Below, piece by piece: positions 53,167 to 62,903 of a DNA stretch of 64,000 nt. This DNA comes from G963663315 sp963663315 (GTDB taxonomy: Bacteria > Pseudomonadota > Gammaproteobacteria > Arenicellales > Poriferihabitantaceae), in the NCBI GenBank assembly GCA_963663315.1, contig OY760176.1, forward strand, positions 930,001 through 994,000, given 5' to 3'. The notes under the pieces were generated by a model. The model was not told where the DNA came from. It saw only the letters and a program-made list of their open reading frames with translations, and did not search any database. The translations under genes were made by a program, and so were the position numbers. The first letter of the stretch is position 1; the number at the start of each line of letters is the position of its first letter.

Positions 53167-53442
53167 CTAATCCTCCTCCTCACGGGATTGATTGTCCGTA
53201 CCCGAATCATTATCAATCATTTCCAACTTGTAGTTACCATGTTTTTTAACCAGTATCTCCACTTTTTGCTGAGCTTCATCCAACCCTTCCCGGCACAGTT
53301 CAGACAATTTCATTCCACGTTCGAAATCCTTGATCGTATCTTCGAGCGATTGATCACCCTGCTCCATTCGTTTCACTATATTCTCCAGTTCGGCCAGGGA
53401 TTTTTCAAAATCCGCTATAGGTTTTTTTTTCGGAACTGACAT
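53167..53442 (-). CDS. xseB: exodeoxyribonuclease VII small subunit
   Basis: A 91-residue XseB: FEKSLAELENIVKRMEQGDQ then SLEDTIKDFERGMKLSELCR is the conserved two-helix core. It binds XseA, which is not in this window. ATG 53442 (MSVPKKKP) is preferred over one three codons upstream. It heads the xseB-ispA-dxs operon; its acidic GAG-GAG-GAT end doubles as the ispA ribosome site. Confidence 0.95.
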   Translation of the reverse strand: MSVPKKKPIADFEKSLAELENIVKRMEQGDQSLEDTIKDFERGMKLSELCREGLDEAQQKVEILVKKHGNYKLEMIDNDSGTDNQSREEED

Positions 53443-53581
53443 AATATGCAATCGGGTTGGAGTTAACCCAAGTATATTAATAAAATCGGATTCTTGGTAG
53501 TTTGAATCCGGGGGAATTCATGGATTCTTTTAGCAGGAATCTGTTTTGGATCTGAACCATTTTTGATACGCATTTCATTTA

Positions 53582-55474
53582 ATGAGTAGCCGTTACAACG
53601 CATCCGCCATTGAAGTTCTGACCGGTCTTGAACCTGTCCGTAAACGACCGGGGATGTATACCGAAACAGATCGTCCCAACCATCTGGCCCATGAAGTAAT
53701 AGACAACAGTGTGGACGAGGCGATTGCCGGGTATGCGGACTCGATTGAGGTTCATCTGCATCAGGATGGATCACTCACCGTATCTGATAATGGGCGCGGC
53801 ATGCCGGTAGATACCCATCAGGAAGAAGGTATAAGCGGTGTCGAACTGATTCTTACCCGTTTGCATACCGGTGGAAAATTCTCAGGAGAACATTATCAAT
53901 ATTCTGGCGGGTTGCATGGAGTGGGGGTGGCGGTTGTCAATGCCCTGTCGGCAAAATTGGAGGTATGGATTCGACGAAATGGTGAGCAGTACCATATCAG
54001 CTTTGCCCATGGAGAAAAAAAATCAGACCTGGAGGTCACGGGCAAATCCAACAGAATAGAAACAGGTACGAAAATACGCTTTCACCCTGATCCTGCCTAT
54101 TTCGATTCTCTGAAATTTCATGTCACCGGACTGAAAAGAGTGTTGAAAGCGAAAGCGGTTTTATGTCCGGGGTTACATGTCAGCTTTTTTGATGATACAG
54201 ATCTCGGGAACACTGAATCCTGGCAATATGACGATGGTTTGCTCGAATATCTTTCAGGATCACTGCCAGATGCGGCGCTGGTTCCATCTTCGCCCTTTAT
54301 CGGTAAATTCCGGGGCGAATCCGGGGAACTGGACTGGGCCGTGGCATGGGTTATTGATGGCGGGGAATATATCACCGAAAGCTATGTCAATCTGGTGCCT
54401 ACGACAAGAGGCGGCACTCATGTAAGCGGTTTTCGCAGTGGATTGACCGAAGCCATCAGAGAGTTTTGCGAGTTCAGGGATATGCTCCCCCGCGGTATCA
54501 GGATTTCTGCAGAAGATGTCGTCAGCAATTGCACCTACGTTCTGTCCGTACGGATCAAGGAACCTCAGTTCAGCGGTCAGACCAAGGATCGTTTATCCTC
54601 CCGCGAAACCACCACAATGGTTCAGGGTGCAGTCAAGGATGCATTTGGATTCTGGTTGAACCAGAATATCACCGACGCAGAAAACATTGCCCGAATTGCT
54701 ATCGAAAATGCCCAGCGCAGTTTACAGGCAGGTAAGCGGGTACAGCGCAAGAAAATAAACAGTGGCCCAGCCTTGCCTGGAAAACTGGCCGATTGCACCA
54801 GCGATGATCTGGAAAGGACCGAGTTGTTTCTGGTGGAAGGCGATTCTGCCGGAGGGTCGGCGAAACAGGCCAGGCAACGCATTTTTCAGGCGGTGATGCC
54901 ACTCAGAGGGAAAATCCTGAATACCTGGGAGGTGGATTCCGCCGAAGTACTCGCATCCCAGGAAGTCCATGACATTGCTGTCGCACTGGGCGTGGACCCG
55001 GGATCCGATGATTTATCCGGGTTGCGCTATGGCCGGGTTTGCATTCTCGCGGATGCCGACTTCGACGGCGCCCACATCGCGACCTTGCTGTGCGCCTTGT
55101 TTCTGCGTCACTTTCCGGCACTGGTGGGTGAGGGTCGGGTGTGCGTAGCCATGCCACCACTTTATCGAATTGATGTGGCTAAAAAGGTTTTCTACGCACT
55201 GGACGAAAACGACAAGGGCAACATATTGAAATATATAGAAGCAGAAAAAATCAGAGGCAAGGTCAACATCCAGCGATTCAAGGGCCTGGGTGAAATGAAT
55301 CCCCTGCAACTCAGGGAAACTACAATGGCTCCGGAAACCCGAAGTCTGCAGCAACTGGAAGTCGCTGACGGAGATGGAACGCATTCATTACTGGATATGC
55401 TTTTGGCGAAAAAACGCGCACCCGACCGCAAATCATGGTTAAGTAAAAAGGGCGACCAAGTGGAATTAATATAA
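53582..55474 (+). CDS. parE: DNA topoisomerase IV subunit B
   Basis: A 630-residue type IIA topoisomerase ATPase/TOPRIM subunit. RKRPGMYTETDRPNHLAHEV and DNSVDEAIAGYAD form the GHKL ATP site, LHGVGVAVVNALS the lid, EGDSAGGSAKQARQR and DADFDGAHIATLL the TOPRIM metal motifs. The length fits ParE rather than GyrB (about 800). ParC is not in the window. It diverges from xseB. Confidence 0.96.
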   Translation: MSSRYNASAIEVLTGLEPVRKRPGMYTETDRPNHLAHEVIDNSVDEAIAGYADSIEVHLHQDGSLTVSDNGRGMPVDTHQEEGISGVELILTRLHTGGKFSGEHYQYSGGLHGVGVAVVNALSAKLEVWIRRNGEQYHISFAHGEKKSDLEVTGKSNRIETGTKIRFHPDPAYFDSLKFHVTGLKRVLKAKAVLCPGLHVSFFDDTDLGNTESWQYDDGLLEYLSGSLPDAALVPSSPFIGKFRGESGELDWAVAWVIDGGEYITESYVNLVPTTRGGTHVSGFRSGLTEAIREFCEFRDMLPRGIRISAEDVVSNCTYVLSVRIKEPQFSGQTKDRLSSRETTTMVQGAVKDAFGFWLNQNITDAENIARIAIENAQRSLQAGKRVQRKKINSGPALPGKLADCTSDDLERTELFLVEGDSAGGSAKQARQRIFQAVMPLRGKILNTWEVDSAEVLASQEVHDIAVALGVDPGSDDLSGLRYGRVCILADADFDGAHIATLLCALFLRHFPALVGEGRVCVAMPPLYRIDVAKKVFYALDENDKGNILKYIEAEKIRGKVNIQRFKGLGEMNPLQLRETTMAPETRSLQQLEVADGDGTHSLLDMLLAKKRAPDRKSWLSKKGDQVELI

Positions 55475-55508
55475 AACGGACAAAACACTACGCAATATTC
55501 CTTAAATT

Positions 55509-56147
55509 CTAGGGTGACAAACGACTGATTTTCCACTGCCCCCGATCCTTGCAGTAGACAATGCGATCATGCAGGCGATGGGTTCGGCCCTGCCAGAACT
55601 CAAAACGATCCGGTTTGATCCTGTACCCTCCCCAAAACGGAGGTAATGGAATTGCCTGATCCTGAAATTTTCTTTCCAGAGTCTCGAATTGTTTCTCCAG
55701 AAACGAACGCGAATCAATGATTTTGCTTTGATGTGACGCCCAGGCGCTTATCTGACTAGCGCGGGGCCGCGAACTGAAGTACGCCGAGGACTGGTCATCG
55801 TCAATTCTCGATACTTGTCCCTCAATATTGATTTGACGATGCAATTCATACCAGGGAAACAGCATCGAAACCCGATTGTTTTCCATCATTTGCTGTCCCT
55901 TTCGACTGTCATGGTTGGTATAAAAAACAAACCCGGAATCGTCATACGATTTCATCAGAACCGTACGCTGGGCAGGTCGGCACTCTACAGAGACAGTGCA
56001 CAGGGAAAATCCATTTGGCTCGGCAATGCCAGAATCAACCGCCTGTGCGAACCATAATGCAAATTGAGCTATCGGGTCAGGATAAACGCTATCCTTGTCG
56101 ATCCCTGCTTCCGAGTACTCCCGTTTAAGCTGCTTCAGGTCTTTCAT
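55509..56147 (-). CDS. pdxH: pyridoxamine 5'-phosphate oxidase
   Basis: A 212-residue FMN oxidase, last step of PLP synthesis and salvage. RTVLMKSYDDSGFVFYTNHDSRKG, SRPRASQISAWASHQSKII, and the C-terminal FWGGYRIKPDRFEFWQGR followed by HRLHDRIVY are the family signatures. It converges with parE with a 34-base gap and no clear terminator. Confidence 0.96.
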   Translation of the reverse strand: MKDLKQLKREYSEAGIDKDSVYPDPIAQFALWFAQAVDSGIAEPNGFSLCTVSVECRPAQRTVLMKSYDDSGFVFYTNHDSRKGQQMMENNRVSMLFPWYELHRQINIEGQVSRIDDDQSSAYFSSRPRASQISAWASHQSKIIDSRSFLEKQFETLERKFQDQAIPLPPFWGGYRIKPDRFEFWQGRTHRLHDRIVYCKDRGQWKISRLSP

Positions 56148-56180
56148 TTCACCCGCGCCGTAACGAAAGCGGTCTATCGG

Positions 56181-56642
56181 TCAGAACGGAATATCATCAT
56201 CAAAATCGTCGAACCCTGCGGGCGCCGCGCTACTCGTCGTTGCCGGTTTTGAGGCTGGCTGGGATTGATTATAGTCACTTTGTGGCGCTGCTCCGGCGCC
56301 CTTGCTGCGGCTTCCCAGCATCTGCATCTCACTGGCCACGATTTCCGTGGTATAACGGTCCTGCCCGCTTTGATCCTTCCACTTGCGGGTCTGCAATCGA
56401 CCCTCGATGTAAACCTGGGATCCTTTCTTCAGATACTCACCCGTAATTTCCGCAAGACGGTTGAAAAACACGACTCTGTGCCATTCTGTTCTTTCCTGTT
56501 GCTCCCCGGTCTGTTTATCTTTCCATGAGTCACTGGTTGCAACAGTGATATTCGCAATTGCCATGCCACTTGGAGTGTAACGAATTTCCGGATCCTGACC
56601 CAGATTCCCGACCAGTATAACCTTGTTGATACCTCTTGACAT
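56181..56642 (-). CDS. ssb: single-stranded DNA-binding protein
   Basis: A 153-residue SSB. The OB-fold spans about 1-110 (INKVILVGNLGQDPEIRYTP, then GMAIANITVATSDSW, TEWHRVVFFNRLAEI, GSQVYIEGRLQTRKW); a Gln/Ala/Ser-rich linker is followed by the acidic DFDDDIPF tip that recruits repair partners. It is 10 bases downstream of the MFS gene, in the ssb-MFS-uvrA arrangement known from gammaproteobacteria. Confidence 0.96.
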   Translation of the reverse strand: MSRGINKVILVGNLGQDPEIRYTPSGMAIANITVATSDSWKDKQTGEQQERTEWHRVVFFNRLAEITGEYLKKGSQVYIEGRLQTRKWKDQSGQDRYTTEIVASEMQMLGSRSKGAGAAPQSDYNQSQPASKPATTSSAAPAGFDDFDDDIPF

Positions 56643-56652
56643 ATCGACCTCC

Positions 56653-58050
56653 TCAGATATTGATTAGTTTTTGAACTTCGGCGTCATCGTAAACGAGTTC
56701 GTCTACTGCAAGGTGAGCGGCTGTTTCGCCGGTCACAATACTTACTTCCCTGATTCCATTCACTGCCCCTATTCTGGCAATCAGATCACTTCTCTGCGAG
56801 TCGCTTAAATGCCCCATTTCGATTACTCTCGTGCCAGTCAAACTGAATCTGGAAAAAACACAACTGATCAGTAACCAGATTGTAATCATCCCGCCGCAAA
56901 AAATAAACACTCCCTTGCCGCCATACTCTCCATACACCCAGCCGCCTGCGACACCGCCAGCAAAAACTCCGGAAAATTGGAACATGTTATAAATGGAAAG
57001 CGCCGTCCCTTTACTGTCAAGCGGAGCGAGCTGGGAAACTATCGAAGGCAACAGGGATTCGAGTGCATTGAAGGCACTGAAAAACACCACAACCCCGCCC
57101 AGTAACCAGATTATCGGGCGCGATTCGCTGATTACCAGAATTACAAAGGAAACAAGTAAAAGCATGACAGCCGCCCGATAAGCATGGTGAATCAGATGCA
57201 CTTTGGAACTGGCAATGACAAATGGCGCCATTCCAATCACCGATATCAACAATATCGGAATGTAGACTTTCCAATGGGCTGCCAAAGGGTAATTGCCCCT
57301 GGAAATCAATAATGCAGGCAGGACCAGGAAAAGCGCAGTCAAAATCGCATGCAATACAAAGATACCCAGATTTAATTGCATCAGTTGAAAATTTGCCAAT
57401 GATTTTCTGATTTGTGCACTGGCCGGTCCAATATCACCATGGCGGGGGCTGGATTGTGCATTTGGAACGACCTGCAATACTGCAATTATGGCGATAACTG
57501 AGAAACCTGCGATCAACCAGAACAATCCGGAAACACCAATCAGGTTTTGCGCCGGGGGTGCAACAACCAGCGCCAGCATAAACGAAAATCCAATGCAGAT
57601 ACCAATCATGGCCATGGCTTTGGTACGCTGACTGCTGCGCGTCAAGTCCGCAGTCAGGGCCAGCGTGGCAGCCGAAATTGCGCCACAACCCTGAATACTT
57701 CTACCGATGATCAAACCATAGATCGAATCCGATAATCCAGCGACAACACTACCGACGGCAAATACAGCGAGGCCGAAGGCGATCACATGCTTGCGATTGA
57801 TTCGATCCGATGCCAACCCGAAAGGAATCTGAAACAGGGCCTGGGTCAAACCGTATGAACCGAGCGCCAATCCCATCAATATTGGCGTGGTATGGCTTAA
57901 CTCATTGGCATAGACGGATAGAACCGGCAATAACATGAACAGCCCGAACATCCGCAACGAAATAATTCCAGCCAGGGAAAATACCGCCCGCCGTTCCGAC
58001 GAGGTCATTGACGTATCCGAAGGGGTCATATCAGGGTGGAAATCGGGCAC
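56653..58050 (-). CDS. YajR-like MFS transporter with C-terminal YAM/ferredoxin-like domain
   Basis: A 465-residue 12-helix major facilitator. RMFGLFMLLPVLSVYANEL in helix 1, GLASDRINRKHVIAFGL (motif A) after helix 2, then regular hydrophobic segments to about residue 400. The last 65 residues (MGHLSDSQRSDLIARIGAVN and so on) form a small alpha/beta domain as in E. coli YajR. Substrate unknown. The start is GTG 58050, or the ATG seven codons later. It sits between ssb and the divergent uvrA. Confidence 0.88.
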   Translation of the reverse strand: MPDFHPDMTPSDTSMTSSERRAVFSLAGIISLRMFGLFMLLPVLSVYANELSHTTPILMGLALGSYGLTQALFQIPFGLASDRINRKHVIAFGLAVFAVGSVVAGLSDSIYGLIIGRSIQGCGAISAATLALTADLTRSSQRTKAMAMIGICIGFSFMLALVVAPPAQNLIGVSGLFWLIAGFSVIAIIAVLQVVPNAQSSPRHGDIGPASAQIRKSLANFQLMQLNLGIFVLHAILTALFLVLPALLISRGNYPLAAHWKVYIPILLISVIGMAPFVIASSKVHLIHHAYRAAVMLLLVSFVILVISESRPIIWLLGGVVVFFSAFNALESLLPSIVSQLAPLDSKGTALSIYNMFQFSGVFAGGVAGGWVYGEYGGKGVFIFCGGMITIWLLISCVFSRFSLTGTRVIEMGHLSDSQRSDLIARIGAVNGIREVSIVTGETAAHLAVDELVYDDAEVQKLINI

Positions 58051-58152
58051 TTATTCAAGAGGTCAGACGGCAGGAAAATTTTCACAGCAGGGTTGTTTCA
58101 CGGATAAACGAGCGCGTATAGTATCAGGTTTATTTTGTGAAAATTACCTCCA

Positions 58153-60984
58153 GTGTCTGTTCAAAACATCGTCATCCGTGGCGCACGCACGCATAACCTG
58201 AAGTCAATTGATCTCGACTTGCCGAGAGATAAGCTGATTGTAATCACCGGATTGTCCGGCTCCGGGAAATCCTCTCTCGCCTTCGACACCATTTACGCCG
58301 AAGGACAAAGGCGCTATGTGGAGTCGTTGTCGACCTATGCCCGACAGTTTCTGTCACTCATGGAAAAACCCGATGTTGACATGATCGAAGGGCTTTCCCC
58401 CGCCATCAGCATAGAGCAAAAATCATCTTCCCATAATCCCCGATCCACGGTAGGCACAGTCACCGAAATCTACGACTATCTGAGGTTGCTGTTTGCCAGG
58501 GTCGGTGACCCGAAATGCCCGGATCATCAGGTTACGCTGGAAGCCCAGACGGTCAGTCAAATGGTCGATCTGGTGATGCAGCAGCCTGAAGGCGCCGCGA
58601 CCATGCTGCTTGCGCCTGTCGTCACAGACCGCAAGGGAGAATTTCAGCAATTGATTGGTGAACTTCATTCCCAGGGTTATATACGCGCCATCATTGATGG
58701 CAACACCGTTGAATTGGATGATCCACCGAAACTTGACAAACGTTACAAACATCATATTGATGTCATCGTTGATCGATTGATCATAAGGGAAGACAACAAA
58801 CAACGCTTGTCGGAGTCATTTGAAACTGCTTTGCAACTCACTGCCGGCACAGCGAAAGTCGCCATTCTGGATGATCAGAGAAATGTCAGGGAGATGCAAT
58901 TATTCTCCAATCGATTCGGCTGCCCCTACTGCGGGTACAGTCTGGACGAACTGGAGCCAAGGCTGTTTTCATTCAACAATCCTGCGGGAGCCTGCGAGGA
59001 TTGCGATGGACTGGGGATACGCCGGTTTTTCGACCCTGATCGTATTGTGCAAAATGCTGAATTGCCCTTGTCCGCTGGCGCGATTTCAGGCTGGGACCGG
59101 CGCAGTGGCTACTACTATTCCCTGCTCGCATGTGTTGCCAGACATTTTCAGTTCGATATCGATGCGCCGTTCGGAAGCCTGTCAAAGGAAAATCAGGATA
59201 TTGTGTTGTATGGCAGTGGCAGCGAGAAGATCAGTTTTATTTATTCCAGACCGGGTCGCAAGTATGAGAAACGACATGTTTTCGAAGGTATCATAAACAA
59301 CTATGAGCGGCGTTACCGGGAAACCGATTCTTCTCTCGCCCGGGAACATCTCAGCAGATATATGAGTTCAAGGATTTGTTCGAGTTGCAATGGCAGTCGC
59401 CTGCGCATTCAGGCTCGCCATGTATTTATCCAGGGTCAAACCATCCATGAACTGACTGCATTTACGATTGGCAAAACCCTGGCATTTTTTGAGAATCTGA
59501 AACTTCAGGGTAGACGGGCAGAAATCGCAGAAAAAATCATTCAGGAGATTCGCAACAGACTTGGATTTCTGATTAATGTTGGATTGAATTATCTCACCCT
59601 TTCCCGCTCAGCAGAAACATTATCCGGTGGTGAAGGCCAGCGCATACGCCTTGCCTCTCAAATTGGCTCTGGCCTGGTTGGTGTAATGTATGTTCTGGAC
59701 GAACCTTCCATTGGATTGCATCAACGTGATAACGAGCGGTTATTGAAAACACTTTTTCACTTACGGGACCTGGGTAACACGGTAATCGTCGTCGAACATG
59801 ACCAGGAAGCCATCACAAGCGCTGATTACGTTGTGGATATCGGGCCGGGCGCAGGCAAAGACGGAGGTTCAGTCGTGGTTGAAGGGTTGCCTGAGGTGAT
59901 CAGGAACAACAGGCAATCGATAACCGGTCGGTATCTGAGTGGTGAAGAGAAAATAGAAATACCGGAAAAAAGAACACCGCGTGACCCGGGTCGGGTTTTG
60001 CGAATTGAAAATGCAACAGGAAATAATCTCAAAAACGCCTGCGTGGAGATCCCGGTGGGGCTGTTCACTTGCGTCACCGGAGTATCCGGCTCAGGGAAAT
60101 CGACTCTGGTCAACGCCACCCTGTATCCTGCTGTTGCCGAAAAATTGAATCTGATTCGCGTCAAACCCCAACCTTATTTGTCGATTGACGGCCTGGACAA
60201 CTTTGACAAGATAATCTCCATAGATCAGAGTCCGATTGGTCGAACACCCCGGTCAAATCCGGCAACCTACACTGGGTTGTTTACCTCCATACGTCAGATA
60301 TTCACCAATATCCAGGAATCCCGGGCCCGGGGTTACAAACCTGGACGATTCTCGTTTAACGTGAAAGGCGGACGGTGCGAAGCTTGCAGGGGTGACGGTT
60401 TGATTCGTGTGGAAATGCACTTTTTGCCGGATATTTATGTGCCCTGTGATATCTGCAAGGCTCAACGTTATAACCGGGAAACACTGGACATTCGTTACAA
60501 GGGTAACAATATTGCGGAAGTACTTGCCATGACCATTGAAGAGGCTGCAGAATTCTTCGCCGCTGTTCCAGTCATCAAGCGTCATCTTGACACATTACTC
60601 AATGTTGGATTGGGTTATATTACCCTCGGACAAAGTGCAACCACTTTGTCCGGGGGTGAAGCCCAGCGTGTGAAACTGTCCCGCGAATTATCAAAAAGAG
60701 ATACCGGCAGAACTCTTTACGTGCTGGATGAACCCACTACCGGTTTGCATTTTCATGACATAAAGCAACTCCTTTCAGTCTTGCATCGACTACGGGATCA
60801 AGGCAATACAGTGATAGTCATTGAACACAATCTGGATGTGATCAAAACCGCTGACTGGATTGTTGACCTGGGTCCTGAAGGCGGAGATGAAGGTGGGGAA
60901 ATTGTCGCATTCGGTACCCCGGAACACGTTGCCGGGGAAAACCGATCCTATACCGGCAGGTATCTGAAATCGTTACTGGCATAA
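58153..60984 (+). CDS. uvrA: excinuclease ABC subunit A
   Basis: A 943-residue UvrA. Two ABC ATPase halves: GLSGSGKSSLAFDTIYAEGQ and GVSGSGKSTLVNATLY as Walker A motifs, with signature motifs in LSRSAETLSGGEGQRIRLAS and GQSATTLSGGEAQRVKLSRE. Zn fingers in CPYCGYSLDELEPRLFSFNN and CEACRGDGLIRVEMHF. The start is GTG at 58153. It recognises DNA lesions with UvrB. No LexA-type box is seen in the 102-base divergent gap. Confidence 0.98.
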   Translation: MSVQNIVIRGARTHNLKSIDLDLPRDKLIVITGLSGSGKSSLAFDTIYAEGQRRYVESLSTYARQFLSLMEKPDVDMIEGLSPAISIEQKSSSHNPRSTVGTVTEIYDYLRLLFARVGDPKCPDHQVTLEAQTVSQMVDLVMQQPEGAATMLLAPVVTDRKGEFQQLIGELHSQGYIRAIIDGNTVELDDPPKLDKRYKHHIDVIVDRLIIREDNKQRLSESFETALQLTAGTAKVAILDDQRNVREMQLFSNRFGCPYCGYSLDELEPRLFSFNNPAGACEDCDGLGIRRFFDPDRIVQNAELPLSAGAISGWDRRSGYYYSLLACVARHFQFDIDAPFGSLSKENQDIVLYGSGSEKISFIYSRPGRKYEKRHVFEGIINNYERRYRETDSSLAREHLSRYMSSRICSSCNGSRLRIQARHVFIQGQTIHELTAFTIGKTLAFFENLKLQGRRAEIAEKIIQEIRNRLGFLINVGLNYLTLSRSAETLSGGEGQRIRLASQIGSGLVGVMYVLDEPSIGLHQRDNERLLKTLFHLRDLGNTVIVVEHDQEAITSADYVVDIGPGAGKDGGSVVVEGLPEVIRNNRQSITGRYLSGEEKIEIPEKRTPRDPGRVLRIENATGNNLKNACVEIPVGLFTCVTGVSGSGKSTLVNATLYPAVAEKLNLIRVKPQPYLSIDGLDNFDKIISIDQSPIGRTPRSNPATYTGLFTSIRQIFTNIQESRARGYKPGRFSFNVKGGRCEACRGDGLIRVEMHFLPDIYVPCDICKAQRYNRETLDIRYKGNNIAEVLAMTIEEAAEFFAAVPVIKRHLDTLLNVGLGYITLGQSATTLSGGEAQRVKLSRELSKRDTGRTLYVLDEPTTGLHFHDIKQLLSVLHRLRDQGNTVIVIEHNLDVIKTADWIVDLGPEGGDEGGEIVAFGTPEHVAGENRSYTGRYLKSLLA

Positions 60985-61070
60985 CATCAGCATTGCCGGA
61001 CAAAATATGGCGATCATGTTCGCAAGCTCTTTACTGGACAAATGTTGCCGGAATATCGTCATCAAACTTC

Positions 61071-62366
61071 TTAAGCTCTCACGTCTTCCGGCGCGTCAAG
61101 CGGTAACCGGAACCCCGGATATGCGAACGCCGTGCTGATAGTTTCACAATCCTTTTCCGATACACCTTCGTGCCGCGCGGTTTCGTACCAGGTGGCTTTG
61201 ATCTGTTCTTCCATCGCGTTGATCAACGTCTGCGCCTCACCTCGCTTGAGGTAAAAGCGCGGGCTTTGCGAGAGCAGGTTGTCTGCGTGGGCGTAACGGG
61301 CCCAATCACCGCAGGTCAAGGCAAGGTCGCGGCGCTCCAGGCTGATCGGCATGGAAGGTGTCAGGTCATAGGCCGGTGAGAGTCGCCAGTCCTTGTTCTT
61401 AGCGATGGCGGCATGGTTGCGCGGGTGATCGTCAGTATTCGAGATCAGTGCATTAAAGACCATGCGGCGGAATAGCTCGGCGGCGTCCGCTTTCGGGTTG
61501 GCGCAAATGCGGCGCAGCTCTTCGGCCATCAGAACGTAGGACCAGCGGTCGCGGTGCTGATGCGTGTCTTCAGTGCGCAGCAAGGTCAGTCCACTGATCA
61601 TGCGGGCGCGCAAATAGCCGTTTTTGGTTTTTTCACGGTCGAAGCGTTTGACAAGCAGAACGTCACGGTCGGCGACGGTGATGATCCGGCTTTCTGCGCT
61701 CTCGATGCCGCAGGCACGGGCAAGTACGAGCATCGCATGCTCGGTGCGGGCATGGTTCCACTTGTCATCCGGGCGATTGAATTTTGCGATCCACAGGCTA
61801 TCGTCATCCTCAACTACAGCTTTTGGCCTTGCCCCGCCCATGGAGGTGCCGATGAGCATCAAATCCTCGACCTGTTCGGCTTCCGGTCCCTGAACCACCT
61901 CTTCATCAGCGATGATGTTCTCGGCGAGCGCGAGTAGCTTTTCAAGATCGAGGGTTTTGTTGAATTTGCGTTTGGAAGCGGGGGGCTCCGGCCCGAGACC
62001 GAATCCAAGCGCTCCGGCGCGGTCATCAGGGGCGAAAAGGAGATAATCAAGCTCACCCAGTTGTGGCACACCGGCATGTTTTTCGATGACGCGGCGACCC
62101 CAATAATCAGGCCCTGCATCACGCAGCGCACCAAACACGCCCTTGAGAGCCGTGGTGCGATAGGTCGTCTTGCTGAGTTTGAGTTCGACAGGATCAATCG
62201 GTACCGTCCTCGCGCGCTTCAGGTAGCTCTTGCCGTATACAAACCTGCCGACCGGTATGCCGGTCCTGTCCGGTTCGAGGACGAACCTACCGGCAGTCAC
62301 AAATTCCGTCGTACCGGGCAGAGTGATGTAGACAAAGCATTCTGATGCGTCAACTTTAGAAGTCAC
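61071..62366 (-). CDS. hipA: HipA-type kinase toxin (second locus)
   Basis: A 431-residue HipA, divergent from the one at 27711. Key segments: GTSMGGARPKAVV in the ATP loop, FNALISNTDDHPRNHAAI as catalytic loop and RLSPAYDLTPSMPI as metal motif. GTG 62366, 11 bases inside the end of hipB with GGAAG upstream, fits the family; a GTG at 62405 would add 13 residues. The operon lies between uvrA and relA. HipA acts by phosphorylating aminoacyl-tRNA synthetases, which feeds RelA-dependent (p)ppGpp. Confidence 0.9.
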   Translation of the reverse strand: MTSKVDASECFVYITLPGTTEFVTAGRFVLEPDRTGIPVGRFVYGKSYLKRARTVPIDPVELKLSKTTYRTTALKGVFGALRDAGPDYWGRRVIEKHAGVPQLGELDYLLFAPDDRAGALGFGLGPEPPASKRKFNKTLDLEKLLALAENIIADEEVVQGPEAEQVEDLMLIGTSMGGARPKAVVEDDDSLWIAKFNRPDDKWNHARTEHAMLVLARACGIESAESRIITVADRDVLLVKRFDREKTKNGYLRARMISGLTLLRTEDTHQHRDRWSYVLMAEELRRICANPKADAAELFRRMVFNALISNTDDHPRNHAAIAKNKDWRLSPAYDLTPSMPISLERRDLALTCGDWARYAHADNLLSQSPRFYLKRGEAQTLINAMEEQIKATWYETARHEGVSEKDCETISTAFAYPGFRLPLDAPEDVRA

Positions 62367-62697
62367 TGTCCAGGTCTTCCGTTGTACGTGCACGGACGCG
62401 TCCACTGGACAACTCCAGGCTTAGCCCTTCTTCGTCGTATGCCGGGTTGGCCAGGGCCGAAATTGGTTCCAGCAAGCCATAAGCCCAGAGAAGGGCAGTG
62501 TAGACAACCAGCCCAGTTGAAGGCTTGCCTTTTTCTGCATCCCTGACGGCGCGCGGTCCCGTACCGATTTTTTCAGCAATATCCTCAATCGTCAGATTGC
62601 GCCGCAATCTGGCCGTGCGCAGGTTGTTGCCTAAATGTTTGATCGCTTGCTCAACGGCGTAGGGCGGTGTTTCACTCAAAAGGTTCTTCGCTACCAT
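62356..62697 (-). CDS. hipB: HipB-type XRE antitoxin (second locus)
   Basis: A 113-residue Cro/CI-type protein: LGNNLRTARLRRNLTIEDIA followed by EKIGTGPRAVRDAEKGKPS is the HTH (about 22-60). It precedes and slightly overlaps hipA. Three GCTCTTAAGAGC-type palindromes lie within 90 bases upstream; the nearest covers the ribosome-binding region, so HipB binding would block both transcription and translation start. Confidence 0.88.
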   Translation of the reverse strand: MVAKNLLSETPPYAVEQAIKHLGNNLRTARLRRNLTIEDIAEKIGTGPRAVRDAEKGKPSTGLVVYTALLWAYGLLEPISALANPAYDEEGLSLELSSGRVRARTTEDLDSDF

Positions 62698-62699
62698 GT

Positions 62700-62787
62700 G
62701 CTCTTAAGGGCCTTTTATCCAGGTTATTCAGCTCTTAAGAGCATATCAATTATTTAGCGCTCGGTCAAGAAATATGCTCTTAAGAGC
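62700..62787 (-). promoter_or_regulatory. triple palindromic operator of hipBA
   Basis: GCTCTTAAGGGC (62700-62711), GCTCTTAAGAGC (62731-62742) and GCTCTTAAGAGC (62776-62787). The last two are perfect 12-base palindromes; the first, next to the hipB start, has one mismatch. Centres are 31 and 45 bases apart. The repeats occur only here in the window as far as I can see and are the probable HipB binding sites. Confidence 0.7.
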
Positions 62788-62903
62788 TCTCAAAGCCCTA
62801 TAAAGCGCTTTCAAAGGCATAAAATAAAGTACCGCCAGCGTATTTCCAATATAAAATGAGTTGGTCATTGAAGATGATAAAACAGTTATTTGATCACAGA
62901 TTT